A stretch of DNA of 64,000 nt from Owenia fusiformis (GCA_903813345.2 CAIIXF020000113.1:62001-126000), one strand, 5' to 3'. Counted from the first letter of the stretch, positions 14,560 to 30,060 are shown. Numbers and translations: made by a program. Notes: generated by a model not told the origin, from the letters alone.

Positions 14560-16930
14560 GTGACTACACAGGGTCTTAAAGTAAGCCTACAGCATGCATT
14601 CAGTGGCTACACTGGCTTTGCGACTACTGGTGTATAGAGGTAACCAAATGAGCATACATGCTGAGGCTCCGATAGCTACACTCACTACACGGCTACAGAG
14701 GTTGTGGAGGTAAGCCTAGGAGCATGCATACAGTGGCTCCGCTAGCTACACTGGGTACACTACTACAGAGTGTACAGAGGTAACCAAAGGAGTATGCATG
14801 CTGTGGCTACGCTAGCTACACTCGCAACGCGGCTACAGAGGGTATAGAGGTGACCTTAGGGGAATGTATGCGGTAGCTACGCTAGCTACACTGGGTACGC
14901 TTCTACAGAGGGTCGGAAGGTAACCCTGGGAGCAGGCATGAGATGACTACGATAGCAACTCTGACTACGCTGCTACACAGGGTCTGGATGCAAGCCTAGG
15001 AGCATGCATTCAGTGGCAACGCTACCTACACTGGGTAGGCTACTACAGAGTGATTATATGTAACCTAAGGAGCATCCATGCGGTGGCTACACTAGCTACA
15101 CTCGCTACGCGGCTACATACGTAGGTTCTGGAGATTATTCTAGGAGCAGGGATTCGGAGGCTACGTACACTATCTAGACTGACTACGCTGACATTACAGG
15201 GTCGGAATGTAAGCCTAGGAGCATGCATTCAGTGGCAACGCTAGCTACACTGGGTAGGCTACTACAGAGTGAATAGAGGTAACCTAAGTTGCAGTTACAG
15301 AGTGTACAGAGGTAACCAAAGGAGTATGCATGCTGTGGCTACGCTAGCTACACTTGCAACGCGGCAACAGAGGGTATAGAGGTGACCTTAGGGGATTGTA
15401 TGCGGTAGCTACGCTAGCTACACTGGGTACGCTTCTACAGAGTGTCTGAAGGTAACCCTAGGAGCAGGGATGCGATGGCTACGCTAGCTACTCTGACTAC
15501 GCTGCTACACAGGATCTTGATGTAAGCCGAGGAGCATGTATTCAGTGGCAACGCTAGCTACACTGGGTAGGCTACTACAGAGTGATTATAGGTAACCTAA
15601 GGAGCATGCATGCGGTGGCTACGCTAGTTAGACTCGCTACGCGGCTACAGAGGTTCTTGAGGTAAGCCTAGTAGCATGCATTCAGTGGCAACGCTAGCTA
15701 CACTGGGAAGGCTAATACAGAGTGAATAGAACCTCAGGAGCAGCTACGCGGCTGTAGAGGGTATAGAGGTAAGATTAGGAGAATGTATGCGTTAGCTACA
15801 CTGGCTACGCGATTACAGAGGATATAGAGGTTACCTAAGGAGCATGCATGCGTTGGCTACGCTAGCTACACTTGCAACGCGGCTACAGAGGGTATAGAGG
15901 TGACCTTAGGGGAATGTATGCGGTAGCTACGCTAGCTACACTGGGTACGCTTCTACAAAGGGTCTGAAGGTAACCCTAGGAGCAGGCATGTGATGGCTAC
16001 GCTAGCAACTCTGACTACGCTGCTACAAAGGGTCGGTCTGGATGTAAGCCTAGGAGCATTCATACATACGTAGGTTCTGGAAATTAGTCTAGGAGCAGGG
16101 ATTCGGAGGCTACGTACGCTATCTAGACTGACTACGCTGACATTACAGGGTCGGAATGTAAGCCTAGGAGCATGCATTCAGTGGCAACGCTAGTTACACT
16201 GGGTAGGCTACTACAGGAGGAGCAGCTACGCGGCTATAGAGGTAACCTTAGTAGAATGAATGCGTTAGCTACACTGGCTACGCTGCTACAGAGTGTACAG
16301 AGGTAACCCAAGGAGAATACATGCTGTGGTTACACTGTGGATAGTTACACTCACGACACAGCTACAGAGGTTGTGGAGGAGCCTAGGAGCAGGCATTCAG
16401 TGGCTACGTTAGCTACATTGGCTACGCAGCTACACAGGGTCTGGATGTATGCCTAGGAGCATGCATTTAGTGGCTCCACTGGGTACGCTACTACAGAGTG
16501 TATAGAGGTAACCAAAGTAGTATGCATGCTGTGGCTACGCTAGCTACACTTGCAACGCGGCTACAGAGGGTATAGAGGTGACCATTTGGGGAATGTATGA
16601 GGTAGCTATGCTAGACTGGGTACGCTTCTACACAAGGTCTTGATGTAAGCCTAGGAGCATGCATTCAGTGGCAACGCTAGCTACACTGGGTAGGCTACTA
16701 CAGAGTGAATAGAGGTAACCTAAGGAGCAGCTACGCGGCTATAGAGGTAACCTTAGTAGAATGAATGCGTTAGCTACACTGGCTACGCTGCTACAGAGTG
16801 TACAGAGGTAACCCAAGGAGAATACATGCCTAGGAGCAGGGATTCGGAGGCTACGTAAGCTATCTAGACTGACTACGCTGACATTACAGGGTCGGAATGT
16901 AAGCCCAGGAGCATGCATTCAGTGGCAACT

Positions 16931-19900
16931 TGGTAGGCTACTACAGAGTGAATAGAGGTAACCTAAGGAGCAGCTACGCGGCTATAGAGGGTATAGAGGT
17001 AACCATAGGAGAATGTATGCGTTAGCTACATTGGCTACGCGATTACAGACGATATAGAGATTACCTAAGGAGCATGCATGCGGTGGCTACACTACCTACA
17101 CTCGCTACGCGGATACATAGGTTCTGGAGATTAGCCTAGGAAAAGGGATTCGGAGGCTACGTACGCTATCTAGACTGACTACGCTGACATTACATGGTCG
17201 GAATGTAAGCCTAGGAGCATGCATTCAGTGGCAACGCTATTTACACTGGGTAGGCTACTACAGGAGGAGCAGCTACGCGGCTATAGAGGTAACCTTAGTA
17301 GAATGAATGCGTTAGCTACACTGGCTACGCTGCTACAGAGTGTACAGAGGTAACCCAAGGAGCATACATGCTGTTGCTACGATAGTTACACTCACTACAC
17401 AGCTACAGAGGATGTGGATGTAAGCCTAGGAGCAGGCATTCAGTGGCTATGTTAGCTACATTGGCTACTCGGCTACACAGGGTCTGGATGTAAGCCTAGG
17501 AACATGCATTCAGTAGCTCCGCTATCTACACTGGGTACGCTACAACAGAGTGTGTAGAGGTAACCAAACGAGTATGCATGCTGTGGCTACGCTAGCTACA
17601 CTGGGTAGGCTACTACAGAGTGAATAGAGGTAACCTAAGGAGCAGCTACGCGGCTATAGAGGTAATCTTAGTAGAATGAATGCGTTAGCTACACTGGCTA
17701 CGCTGCTACAGAGTGTACAGAGGTAACACAAGGAGAATACATGCTGTGGTTACACTGTGGATAGTTACACTCACGACACAGCTACAGAGGTTGTGGAGGA
17801 GCCTAGGAGCAGGCATTCAGTGGCTACGTTAGCTACATTGGCTACGCAGCTACACAGGGTCTGGATGTATGTTTAGGAGCATGCATTCAGTGGCCCCACT
17901 GGGTACGCTACTACAGAGTGTATAGAGGTAACCAAACGAGTATGCATGCTGTGGCTACGCTAGCTACACTCGCAACGTGGCTACAGAGGGTATAGAGGTG
18001 ACCTTAGGGGAATGTATGTGCTTGCTACGGTAGCTACAATGGGTACGCTTCTACAGAGGGTCGGAAGGTAACCCTAGGAGCATGCATACAGTGGCTCCGC
18101 TAGCTACACTCGTTACGAGGCTACAGAGGGTATAGATGTAACCTTAGGAGAATGTATGCGGTAGATACCCTAGCAACACTGGCTACGCGGCTACAGAGGG
18201 TCTGGAGGTAACCCTAGGAGCAGGCATGCGATGGCTACGCTTTCTAATCTGACTACGCTTCTACACAGGGTCTGGATGTAGACCTAGGAGCATGCATTCA
18301 GTGGGTACGTTAGGTTTATTGGCTACGCGGCTACACAGGGTCTAGAAGTAGGCCTATGAGCATGCATTCAGGGGCTACGCTAGCTACACTGGCTTTGTGA
18401 CTACACAGGGTCTAAAAGTAAGCCTAGGATCATGCATTCAGTGGCTACACTGGCTTTGCGACAACTGGTGTATAGAGGTAACCAAATGAGCATACATGCT
18501 GAGGCTCCGATAGCTACACTCACTACACGGCTACAGAGGTTGTGGAGGTAAGCCTAGGAGCAGGCATTCAGTGGCTACGTTAGCTACATTGTCTGCGCTG
18601 ATACACAGGGTCGGTCTGTATGTAAGCCTAGGAGCATGCATACAGTGGCTCCGCTAGCTACACTGGGTACGCTACTACAGAGTGTACAGAGGTAACCAAA
18701 GGAGTATGCATGCTGTGGCTACGCTAGCTACACTCGCAACGCGGCTACAGAGGGTATAGAGGTGACCTTAGGGGAATGTATGCGGTAGCTACGCTAGCTA
18801 CACTGGGTACGCTTCTACAGAGGGTCGGAAGGTAACCCTAGGAGCAGGCATGAGATGACTACGATAGCAACTCTGACTACGCTGCTACACAGGGTCTGGA
18901 TGCAAGCCTAGGAGCATGCATTCAGTGGCAACGCTACCTACACTGGGTAGGCTACTACAGAGTGATTATATGTAACCTAAGGAGCATGCATGCGGTGGCT
19001 ACACTAGCTACACTCGCTACGCGGCTACATACGTAGGTTCTGGAGATTAGTCTAGGAGCAGGGATTCGGAGGCTACGTACACTATCTAGACTGACTACGC
19101 TGACATTACAGGGTCGGAATGTAAGCCTAGGAGCATGCATTCAGTGGCAACGCTAGCTACACTGGGTAGGCTACTACAGAGTGAATAGAGGTAACCTAAG
19201 TTGCAGTTACAGAGTGTACAGAGGTAACCAAAGGAGTATGCATGCTGTGGCTACGCTAGCTACACTTGCAACGCGGCAACAGAGGGTATAGAGGTGACCT
19301 TAGGGGATTGTATGCGGTAGCTACGCTAGCTACACTGGGTACGCTTCTACAGAGTGTCTGAAGGGATGCGATGGCTACGCTAGCTACTCTGACTACGCTG
19401 CTACACAGGATCTGGATGTAAGCCGAGGAGCATGTATTCAGTGGCAACGCTAGCTACACTGGGTAGGCTACTACAGAGTGATTATAGGTAACCTAAGGAG
19501 CATACATGCGGTGGCTACGCTAGTTAGACTCGCTACGCAGCTACAGAGGTTCTTGAGGTAAGCCTAGTAGCATGCATTCAGTGGCAACGCTAGCTACACT
19601 GGGAAGGCTAATACAGAGTGAATAGAACCTCAGGAGCAGCTACGCGGCTGTAGAGGGTATAGAGGTAAGATTAGGAGAATGTATGCGTTAGCTACACTGG
19701 CTACGCGATTACAGAGGATATAGAGGTTACCTAAGGAGCATGCATGCGTTGGCTACGCTAGCTACACTTGCAACGCGGCTACAGAGGGTATAGAGGTGAC
19801 CTTAGGGGAATGTATGCGGTAGCTACGCTAGCTACACTGGGTACGCTTCTACAGAGGGTCTGAAGGTAACCCTAGGAGCAGGCATGTGATGGCTACGCTA

Positions 19901-20631
19901 GCAACTCTGACTACGCTGCTACAAAGGGTCGGTCTGGATGTAAGCCTAGGAGCATTCATACATACGTAGGTTCTGGAAATTAGTCTAGGAGCAGGGATTC
20001 GGAGGCTACGTACGCTATCTAGACTGACTACGCTGACATTACAGGGTCGGAATGTAAGCCTAGGAGCATGCATTCAGTGGCAACGCTAGTTACACTGGGT
20101 AGGCTACTACAGGAGGAGCAGCTACGCGGCCATAGAGGTAACCTTAGTAGAATGAATGCGTTAGCTACACTGGCTACGCTGCTACAGAGTGTACAGAGGT
20201 AACCCAAGGAGCATACATGCTGTGGCTACGATAGTTACACTCACTACACAGCTACAGAGGATGTGGATGTAAGCCTAGGAGCAGGCATTCAGTGGCTACG
20301 TTAGCTACATTGGCTACTCGGCTACACAGGGTCTGGATGTAAGCCTAGGAACATGCATTCAGTAGCTCCGCTATCTACACTGGGTACGCTACAACAGAGT
20401 GTGTAGAGGTAACCTAAGAGCAGCGCTATAGCTACGCGGCTATTGAGGTAACCTTAGTAGAATGAATGCGTTAGCTACACTGGCTACGCTGCTACAGAGT
20501 GTACAGAGGTAACCCAAGGAGAATACATGCCTAGGAGCAGGGATTCGGAGGCTACGTAAGTTATCTAGACTGACTACGCTGACATTACAGGGTCGGAATG
20601 TAAGCCCAGGAGCATGCATTCAGTGGCAACT
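16931..20631. repeat. 3.7-kb higher-order unit, copy A
   Basis: This unit starts at the CAACTTGGTAGG junction, and the next unit begins exactly 3701 bp later. It is near-identical to 20632 onward. A private 16-bp deletion lies at about 19363, where CTGAAG runs straight into GGATGCG; other copies have GTAACCCTAGGAGCAG between them. Confidence 0.8.
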
Positions 20632-23600
20632 TGGTAGGCTACTACAGAGTGAATAGAGGTAACCTAAGGAGCAGCTACGCGGCTATAGAGGGTATAGAGG
20701 TAACCATAGGAGAATGTATGCGTTAGCTACATTGGCTACGCGATTACAGACGATATAGAGATTACCTAAGGAGCATGCATGCGGTGGCTACACTACCTAC
20801 ACTCGCTACGCGGATACATAGGTTCTGGAGATTAGCCTAGGAAAAGGGATTCGGAGGCTACGTACGCTATCTAGACTGACTACGCTGACATTACATGGTC
20901 GGAATGTAAGCCTAGGAGCATGCATTCAGTGGCAACGCTATTTACACTGGGTAGGCTACTACAGGAGGAGCAGCTACGCGGCTATAGAGGTAACCTTAGT
21001 AGAATGAATGCGTTAGCTACACTGGCTACGCTGCTACAGAGTGTACAGAGGTAACCCAAGGAGCATACATGCTGTTGCTACGATAGTTACACTCACTACA
21101 CAGCTACAGAGGATGTGGATGTAAGCCTAGGAGCAGGCATTCAGTGGCTATGTTAGCTACATTGGCTACTCGGCTACACAGGGTCTGGATGTAAGCCTAG
21201 GAACATGCATTCAGTAGCTCCGCTATCTACACTGGGTACGCTACAACAGAGTGTGTAGAGGTAACCAAACGAGTATGCATGCTGTGGCTACGCTAGCTAC
21301 ACTGGGTAGGCTACTACAGAGTGAATAGAGGTAACCTAAGGAGCAGCTACGCGGCTATAGAGGTAACCTTAGTAGAATGAATGCGTTAGCTACACTGGCT
21401 ACGCTGCTACAGAGTGTACAGAGGTAACACAAGGAGAATACATGCTGTGGTTACACTGTGGATAGTTACACTCACGACACAGCTACAGAGGTTGTGGAGG
21501 AGCCTAGGAGCAGGCATTCAGTGGCTACGTTAGCTACATTGGCTACGCAGCTACACAGGGTCTGGGTGTATGTTTAGGAGCATGCATTCAGTGGCCCCAC
21601 TGGGTACGCTACTACAGAGTGTATAGAGGTAACCAAACGAGTATGCATGCTGTGGCTACGCTAGCTACACTCGCAACGTAGCTACAGAGGGTATAGAGGT
21701 GACCTTAGGGGAATGTATGTGCTTGCTACGGTAGCTACAATGGGTACGCTTCTACAGAGGGTCGGAAGGTAACCCTAGGAGCATGCATACAGTGGCTCCG
21801 CTAGCTACACTCGTTACGAGGCTACAGAGGGTATAGATGTAACCTTAGGAGAATGTATGCGGTAGATACCCTAGCAACACTGGCTACGCGGCTACAGAGG
21901 GTCTGGAGGTAACCCTAGGAGCAGGCATGCGATGGCTACGCTTTCTAATCTGACTACGCTTCTACACAGGGTCTGGATGTAGACCTAGGAGCATGCATTC
22001 AGTGGGTACGTTAGGTTTATTGGCTACGCGGCTACACAGGGTCTAGAAGTAGGCCTATGAGCATGCATTCAGGGGCTACGCTAGCTACACTGGCTTTGTG
22101 ACTACACAGGGTCTAAAAGTAAGCCTAGGAGCATGCATTCAGTGGCTACACTGGCTTTGCGACAACTGGTGTATAGAGGTAACCAAATGAGCATACATGC
22201 TGAGGCTCCGATAGCTACACTCACTACACGGCTACAGAGGTTGTGGAGGTAAGCCTAGGAGCAGGCATTCAGTGGCTACGTTAGCTACATTGTCTGCGCT
22301 GATACACAGGGTCGGTCTGTATGTAAGCCTAGGAGCATGCATACAGTGGCTCCGCTAGCTACACTGGGTACGCTACTACAGAGTGTACAGAGGTAACCAA
22401 AGGAGTATGCATGCTGTGGCTACGCTAGCTACACTCGCAACGCGGCTACAGAGGGTATAGAGGTGACCTTAGGGGAATGTATGCGGTAGCTACGCTAGCT
22501 ACACTGGGTACGCTTCTACAGAGGGTCGGAAGGTAACCCTAGGAGCAGGCATGAGATGACTACGATAGCAACTCTGACTACGCTGCTACACAGGGTCTGG
22601 ATGCAAGCCTAGGAGCATGCATTCAGTGGCAACGCTACCTACACTGGGTAGGCTACTACAGAGTGATTATATGTAACCTAAGGAGCATGCATGCGGTGGC
22701 TACACTAGCTACACTCGCTACGCGGCTACATACGTAGGTTCTGGAGATTAGTCTAGGAGCAGGGATTCGGAGGCTACGTACACTATCTAGACTGACTACG
22801 CTGACATTACAGGGTCGGAATGTAAGCCTAGGAGCATGCATTCAGTGGCAACGCTAGCTACACTGGGTAGGCTACTACAGAGTGAATAGAGGTAACCTAA
22901 GTTGCAGTTACAGAGTGTACAGAGGTAACCAAAGGAGTATGCATGCTGTGGCTACGCTAGCTACACTTGCAACGCGGCAACAGAGGGTATAGAGGTGACC
23001 TTAGGGGATTGTATGCGGTAGCTACGCTAGCTACACTGGGTACGCTTCTACAGAGTGTCTGAAGGTAACCCTAGGAGCAGGGATGCGATGGCTACGCTAG
23101 CTACTCTGACTACGCTGCTACACAGGATCTGGATGTAAGCCGAGGAGCATGTATTCAGTGGCAACGCTAGCTTCACTGGGTAGGCTACTACAGAGTGATT
23201 ATAGGTAACCTAAGGAGCATGCATGCGGTGGCTACGCTAGTTAGACTCGCTACGCGGCTACAGAGGTTCTTGAGGTAAGCCTAGTAGCATGCATTCAGTG
23301 GCAACGCTAGCTACACTGGGAAGGCTAATACAGAGTGAATAGAACCTCAGGAGCAGCTACGCGGCTGTAGAGGGTATAGAGGTAAGATTAGGAGAATGTA
23401 TGCGTTAGCTACACTGGCTACGCGATTACAGAGGATATAGAGGTTACCTAAGGAGCATGCATGCGTTGGCTACGCTAGCTACACTTGCAACGCGGCTACA
23501 GAGGGTATAGAGGTGACCTTAGGGGAATGTATGCGGTAGCTACGCTAGCTACACTGGGTACGCTTCTACAGAGGGTCTGAAGGTAACCCTAGGAGCAGGC

Positions 23601-23765
23601 ATGTGATGGCTACGCTAGCAACTCTGACTACGCTGCTACAAAGGGTCGGTCTGGATGTAAGCCTAGGAGCATTCATACATACGTAGGTTCTGGAAATTAG
23701 TCTAGGAGCAGGGATTCGGAGGCTACGTACGCTATCTAGACTGACTACGCTGACATTACAGGGTC
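20632..23765. repeat. 3.7-kb higher-order unit, copy B (shortened)
   Basis: Collinear with 16931-20048 until about 23762. There the sequence jumps to the equivalent of 17481 (GGTCTGGATGTAAGCC), so the 3' part of the unit is lost. The jump is between related monomers and looks like an unequal-exchange junction. Confidence 0.78.
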
Positions 23766-26700
23766 TGGATGTAAGCCTAGGAACATGCATTCAGTAGCTC
23801 CGCTATCTACACTGGGTACGCTACAACAGAGTGTGTAGAGGTAACCAAACGAGTATGCATGCTGTGGCTACGCTAGCTACACTGGGTAGGCTACTACAGA
23901 GTGAATAGAGGTAACCTAAGGAGCAGCTACGCGGCTATAGAGGTAATCTTAGTAGAATGAATGCGTTAGCTACACTGGCTACGCTGCTACAGAGTGTACA
24001 GAGGTAACACAAGGAGAATACATGCTGTGGTTACACTGTGGATAGTTACACTCACGACACAGCTACAGAGGTTGTGGAGGAGCCTAGGAGCAGGCATTCA
24101 GTGGCTACGTTAGCTACATTGGCTACGCAGCTACACAGGGTCTGGATGTATGTTTAGGAGCATGCATTCAGTGGCCCCACTGGGTACGCTACTACAGAGT
24201 GTATAGAGGTAACCAAACGAGTATGCATGCTGTGGCTACGCTAGCTACACTCGCAACGTGGCTACAGAGGGTATAGAGGTGACCTTAGGGGAATGTATGT
24301 GCTTGCTACGGTAGCTACAATGGGTACGCTTCTACAGAGGGTCGGAAGGTAACCCTAGGAGCATGCATACAGTGGCTCCGCTAGCTACACTCGTTACGAG
24401 GCTACAGAGGGTATAGATGTAACCTTAGGAGAATGTATGCGGTAGATACCCTAGCAACACTGGCTACGCGGCTACAGAGGGTCTGGAGGTAACCCTAGGA
24501 GCAGGCATGCGATGGCTACGCTTTCTAATCTGACTACGCTTCTACACAGGGTCTGGATGTAGACCTAGGAGCATGCATTCAGTGGGTACGTTAGGTTTAT
24601 TGGCTACGCGGCTACACAGGGTCTAGAAGTAGGCCTATGAGCATGCATTCAGGGGCTACGCTAGCTACACTGGCTTTGTGACTACACAGGGTCTAAAAGT
24701 AAGCCTAGGATCATGCATTCAGTGGCTACACTGGCTTTGCGACAACTGGTGTATAGAGGTAACCAAATGAGCATACATGCTGAGGCTCCGATAGCTACAC
24801 TCACTACACGGCTACAGAGGTTGTGGAGGTAAGCCTAGGAGCAGGCATTCAGTGGCTACGTTAGCTACATTGTCTGCGCTGATACACAGGGTCGGTCTGT
24901 ATGTAAGCCTAGGAGCATGCATACAGTGGCTCCGCTAGCTACACTGGGTACGCTACTACAGAGTGTACAGAGGTAACCAAAGGAGTATGCATGCTGTGGC
25001 TACGCTAGCTACACTCGCAACGCGGCTACAGAGGGTATAGAGGTGACCTTAGGGGAATGTATGCGGTAGCTACGCTAGCTACACTGGGTACGCTTCTACA
25101 GAGGGTCGGAAGGTAACCCTAGGAGCAGGCATGAGATGACTACGATAGCAACTCTGACTACGCTGCTACACAGGGTCTGGATGCAAGCCTAGGAGCATGC
25201 ATTCAGTGGCAACGCTACCTACACTGGGTAGGCTACTACAGAGTGATTATATGTAACCTAAGGAGCATGCATGCGGTGGCTACACTAGCTACACTCGCTA
25301 CGCGGCTACATACGTAGGTTCTGGAGATTAGTCTAGGAGCAGGGATTCGGAGGCTACGTACACTATCTAGACTGACTACGCTGACATTACAGGGTCGGAA
25401 TGTAAGCCTAGGAGCATGCATTCAGTGGCAACGCTAGCTACACTGGGTAGGCTACTACAGAGTGAATAGAGGTAACCTAAGTTGCAGTTACAGAGTGTAC
25501 AGAGGTAACCAAAGGAGTATGCATGCTGTGGCTACGCTAGCTACACTTGCAACGCGGCAACAGAGGGTATAGAGGTGACCTTAGGGGATTGTATGCGGTA
25601 GCTACGCTAGCTACACTGGGTACGCTTCTACAGAGTGTCTGAAGGTAACCCTAGGAGCAGGGATGCGATGGCTACGCTAGCTACTCTGACTACGCTGCTA
25701 CACAGGATCTGGATGTAAGCCGAGGAGCATGTATTCAGTGGCAACGCTAGCTACACTGGGTAGGCTACTACAGAGTGATTATAGGTAACCTAAGGAGCAT
25801 ACATGCGGTGGCTACGCTAGTTAGACTCGCTACGCAGCTACAGAGGTTCTTGAGGTAAGCCTAGTAGCATGCATTCAGTGGCAACGCTAGCTACACTGGG
25901 AAGGCTAATACAGAGTGAATAGAACCTCAGGAGCAGCTACGCGGCTGTAGAGGGTATAGAGGTAAGATTAGGAGAATGTATGCGTTAGCTACACTGGCTA
26001 CGCGATTACAGAGGATATAGAGGTTACCTAAGGAGCATGCATGCGTTGGCTACGCTAGCTACACTTGCAACGCGGCTACAGAGGGTATAGAGGTGACCTT
26101 AGGGGAATGTATGCGGTAGCTACGCTAGCTACACTGGGTACGCTTCTACAGAGGGTCTGAAGGTAACCCTAGGAGCAGGCATGTGATGGCTACGCTAGCA
26201 ACTCTGACTACGCTGCTACAAAGGGTCGGTCTGGATGTAAGCCTAGGAGCATTCATACATACGTAGGTTCTGGAAATTAGTCTAGGAGCAGGGATTCGGA
26301 GGCTACGTACGCTATCTAGACTGACTACGCTGACATTACAGGGTCGGAATGTAAGCCTTAAGGAGCATGCATTCAGTGGCAACGCTAGTTACACTGGGTA
26401 GGCTACTACAGGAGGAGCAGCTACGCGGCCATAGAGGTAACCTTAGTAGAATGAATGCCTTAGCTACACTGGCTACGCTGCTACAGAGTGTACAGAGGTA
26501 ACCCAAGGAGCATACATGCTGTGGCTACGATAGTTACACTCACTACACAGCTACAGAGGATGTGGATGTAAGCCTAGGAGCAGGCATTCAGTGGCTACGT
26601 TAGCTACATTGGCTACTCGGCTACACAGGGTCTGGATGTAAGCCTAGGAACATGCATTCAGTAGCTCCGCTATCTACACTGGGTACGCTACAACAGAGTG

Positions 26701-26930
26701 TGTAGAGGTAACCTAAGAGCAGCGCTATAGCTACGCGGCTATTGAGGTAACCTTAGTAGAATGAATGCGTTAGCTACACTGGCTACGCTGCTACAGAGTG
26801 TACAGAGGTAACCCAAGGAGAATACATGCCTAGGAGCAGGGATTCGGAGGCTACGTAAGCTATCTAGACTGACTACGCTGACATTACAGGGTCGGAATGT
26901 AAGCCCAGGAGCATGCATTCAGTGGCAACT
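23766..26930. repeat. 3.2-kb higher-order unit, copy C
   Basis: Collinear with about 17485-20631 at offset 6281 (changing to 6297 after the 16-bp deletion private to copy A). A small local change near 26358 (GCCTTAAGGAGCATG where other copies have GCCTAGGAGCATG) lengthens a fortuitous minus-strand frame. Confidence 0.78.
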
Positions 26931-29900
26931 TGGTAGGCTACTACAGAGTGAATAGAGGTAACCTAAGGAGCAGCTACGCGGCTATAGAGGGTATAGAGGT
27001 AACCATAGGAGAATGTATGCGTTAGCTACATTGGCTACGCGATTACAGACGATATAGAGATTACCTAAGGAGCATGCATGCGGTGGCTACACTACCTACA
27101 CTCGCTACGCGGATACATAGGTTCTGGAGATTAGCCTAGGAAAAGGGATTCGGAGGCTACGTACGCTATCTAGACTGACTACGCTGACATTACATGGTCG
27201 GAATGTAAGCCTAGGAGCATGCATTCAGTGGCAACGCTATTTACACTGGGTAGGCTACTACAGGAGGAGCAGCTACGCGGCTATAGAGGTAACCTTAGTA
27301 GAATGAATGCGTTAGCTACACTGGCTACGCTGCTACAGAGTGTACAGAGGTAACCCAAGGAGCATACATGCTGTTGCTACGATAGTTACACTCACTACAC
27401 AGCTACAGAGGATGTGGATGTAAGCCTAGGAGCAGGCATTCAGTGGCTATGTTAGCTACATTGGCTACTCGGCTACACAGGGTCTGGATGTAAGCCTAGG
27501 AACATGCATTCAGTAGCTCCGCTATCTACACTGGGTACGCTACAACAGAGTGTGTAGAGGTAACCAAACGAGTATGCATGCTGTGGCTACGCTAGCTACA
27601 CTGGGTAGGCTACTACAGAGTGAATAGAGGTAACCTAAGGAGCAGCTACGCGGCTATAGAGGTAACCTTAGTAGAATGAATGCGTTAGCTACACTGGCTA
27701 CGCTGCTACAGAGTGTACAGAGGTAACACAAGGAGAATACATGCTGTGGTTACACTGTGGATAGTTACACTCACGACACAGCTACAGAGGTTGTGGAGGA
27801 GCCTAGGAGCAGGCATTCAGTGGCTACGTTAGCTACATTGGCTACGCAGCTACACAGGGTCTGGGTGTATGTTTAGGAGCATGCATTCAGTGGCCCCACT
27901 GGGTACGCTACTACAGAGTGTATAGAGGTAACCAAACGAGTATGCATGCTGTGGCTACGCTAGCTACACTCGCAACGTAGCTACAGAGGGTATAGAGGTG
28001 ACCTTAGGGGAATGTATGTGCTTGCTACGGTAGCTACAATGGGTACGCTTCTACAGAGGGTCGGAAGGTAACCCTAGGAGCATGCATACAGTGGCTCCGC
28101 TAGCTACACTCGTTACGAGGCTACAGAGGGTATAGATGTAACCTTAGGAGAATGTATGCGGTAGATACCCTAGCAACACTGGCTACGCGGCTACAGAGGG
28201 TCTGGAGGTAACCCTAGGAGCAGGCATGCGATGGCTACGCTTTCTAATCTGACTACGCTTCTACACAGGGTCTGGATGTAGACCTAGGAGCATGCATTCA
28301 GTGGGTACGTTAGGTTTATTGGCTACGCGGCTACACAGGGTCTAGAAGTAGGCCTATGAGCATGCATTCAGGGGCTACGCTAGCTACACTGGCTTTGTGA
28401 CTACACAGGGTCTAAAAGTAAGCCTAGGAGCATGCATTCAGTGGCTACACTGGCTTTGCGACAACTGGTGTATAGAGGTAACCAAATGAGCATACATGCT
28501 GAGGCTCCGATAGCTACACTCACTACACGGCTACAGAGGTTGTGGAGGTAAGCCTAGGAGCAGGCATTCAGTGGCTACGTTAGCTACATTGTCTGCGCTG
28601 ATACACAGGGTCGGTCTGTATGTAAGCCTAGGAGCATGCATACAGTGGCTCCGCTAGCTACACTGGGTACGCTACTACAGAGTGTACAGAGGTAACCAAA
28701 GGAGTATGCATGCTGTGGCTACGCTAGCTACACTCGCAACGCGGCTACAGAGGGTATAGAGGTGACCTTAGGGGAATGTATGCGGTAGCTACGCTAGCTA
28801 CACTGGGTACGCTTCTACAGAGGGTCGGAAGGTAACCCTAGGAGCAGGCATGAGATGACTACGATAGCAACTCTGACTACGCTGCTACACAGGGTCTGGA
28901 TGCAAGCCTAGGAGCATGCATTCAGTGGCAACGCTACCTACACTGGGTAGGCTACTACAGAGTGATTATATGTAACCTAAGGAGCATGCATGCGGTGGCT
29001 ACACTAGCTACACTCGCTACGCGGCTACATACGTAGGTTCTGGAGATTAGTCTAGGAGCAGGGATTCGGAGGCTACGTACACTATCTAGACTGACTACGC
29101 TGACATTACAGGGTCGGAATGTAAGCCTAGGAGCATGCATTCAGTGGCAACGCTAGCTACACTGGGTAGGCTACTACAGAGTGAATAGAGGTAACCTAAG
29201 TTGCAGTTACAGAGTGTACAGAGGTAACCAAAGGAGTATGCATGCTGTGGCTACGCTAGCTACACTTGCAACGCGGCAACAGAGGGTATAGAGGTGACCT
29301 TAGGGGATTGTATGCGGTAGCTACGCTAGCTACACTGGGTACGCTTCTACAGAGTGTCTGAAGGTAACCCTAGGAGCAGGGATGCGATGGCTACGCTAGC
29401 TACTCTGACTACGCTGCTACACAGGATCTGGATGTAAGCCGAGGAGCATGTATTCAGTGGCAACGCTAGCTTCACTGGGTAGGCTACTACAGAGTGATTA
29501 TAGGTAACCTAAGGAGCATGCATGCGGTGGCTACGCTAGTTAGACTCGCTACGCGGCTACAGAGGTTCTTGAGGTAAGCCTAGTAGCATGCATTCAGTGG
29601 CAACGCTAGCTACACTGGGAAGGCTAATACAGAGTGAATAGAACCTCAGGAGCAGCTACGCGGCTGTAGAGGGTATAGAGGTAAGATTAGGAGAATGTAT
29701 GCGTTAGCTACACTGGCTACGCGATTACAGAGGATATAGAGGTTACCTAAGGAGCATGCATGCGTTGGCTACGCTAGCTACACTTGCAACGCGGCTACAG
29801 AGGGTATAGAGGTGACCTTAGGGGAATGTATGCGGTAGCTACGCTAGCTACACTGGGTACGCTTCTACAGAGGGTCTGAAGGTAACCCTAGGAGCAGGCA

Positions 29901-30060
29901 TGTGATGGCTACGCTAGCAACTCTGACTACGCTGCTACAAAGGGTCGGTCTGGATGTAAGCCTAGGAGCATTCATACATACGTAGGTTCTGGAAATTAGT
30001 CTAGGAGCAGGGATTCGGAGGCTACGTACGCTATCTAGACTGACTACGCTGACATTACAG
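26931..30060. repeat. 3.1-kb higher-order unit, copy D
   Basis: Collinear with 20632-23765 at offset 6299. It ends at the same kind of junction: at 30061 the sequence jumps to the AACATGCATTCAGTAGC monomer. It then continues differently from copy B, into GAGGTAACCTAAGAGCAGCGC rather than ACCAAACGAG. Confidence 0.78.
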
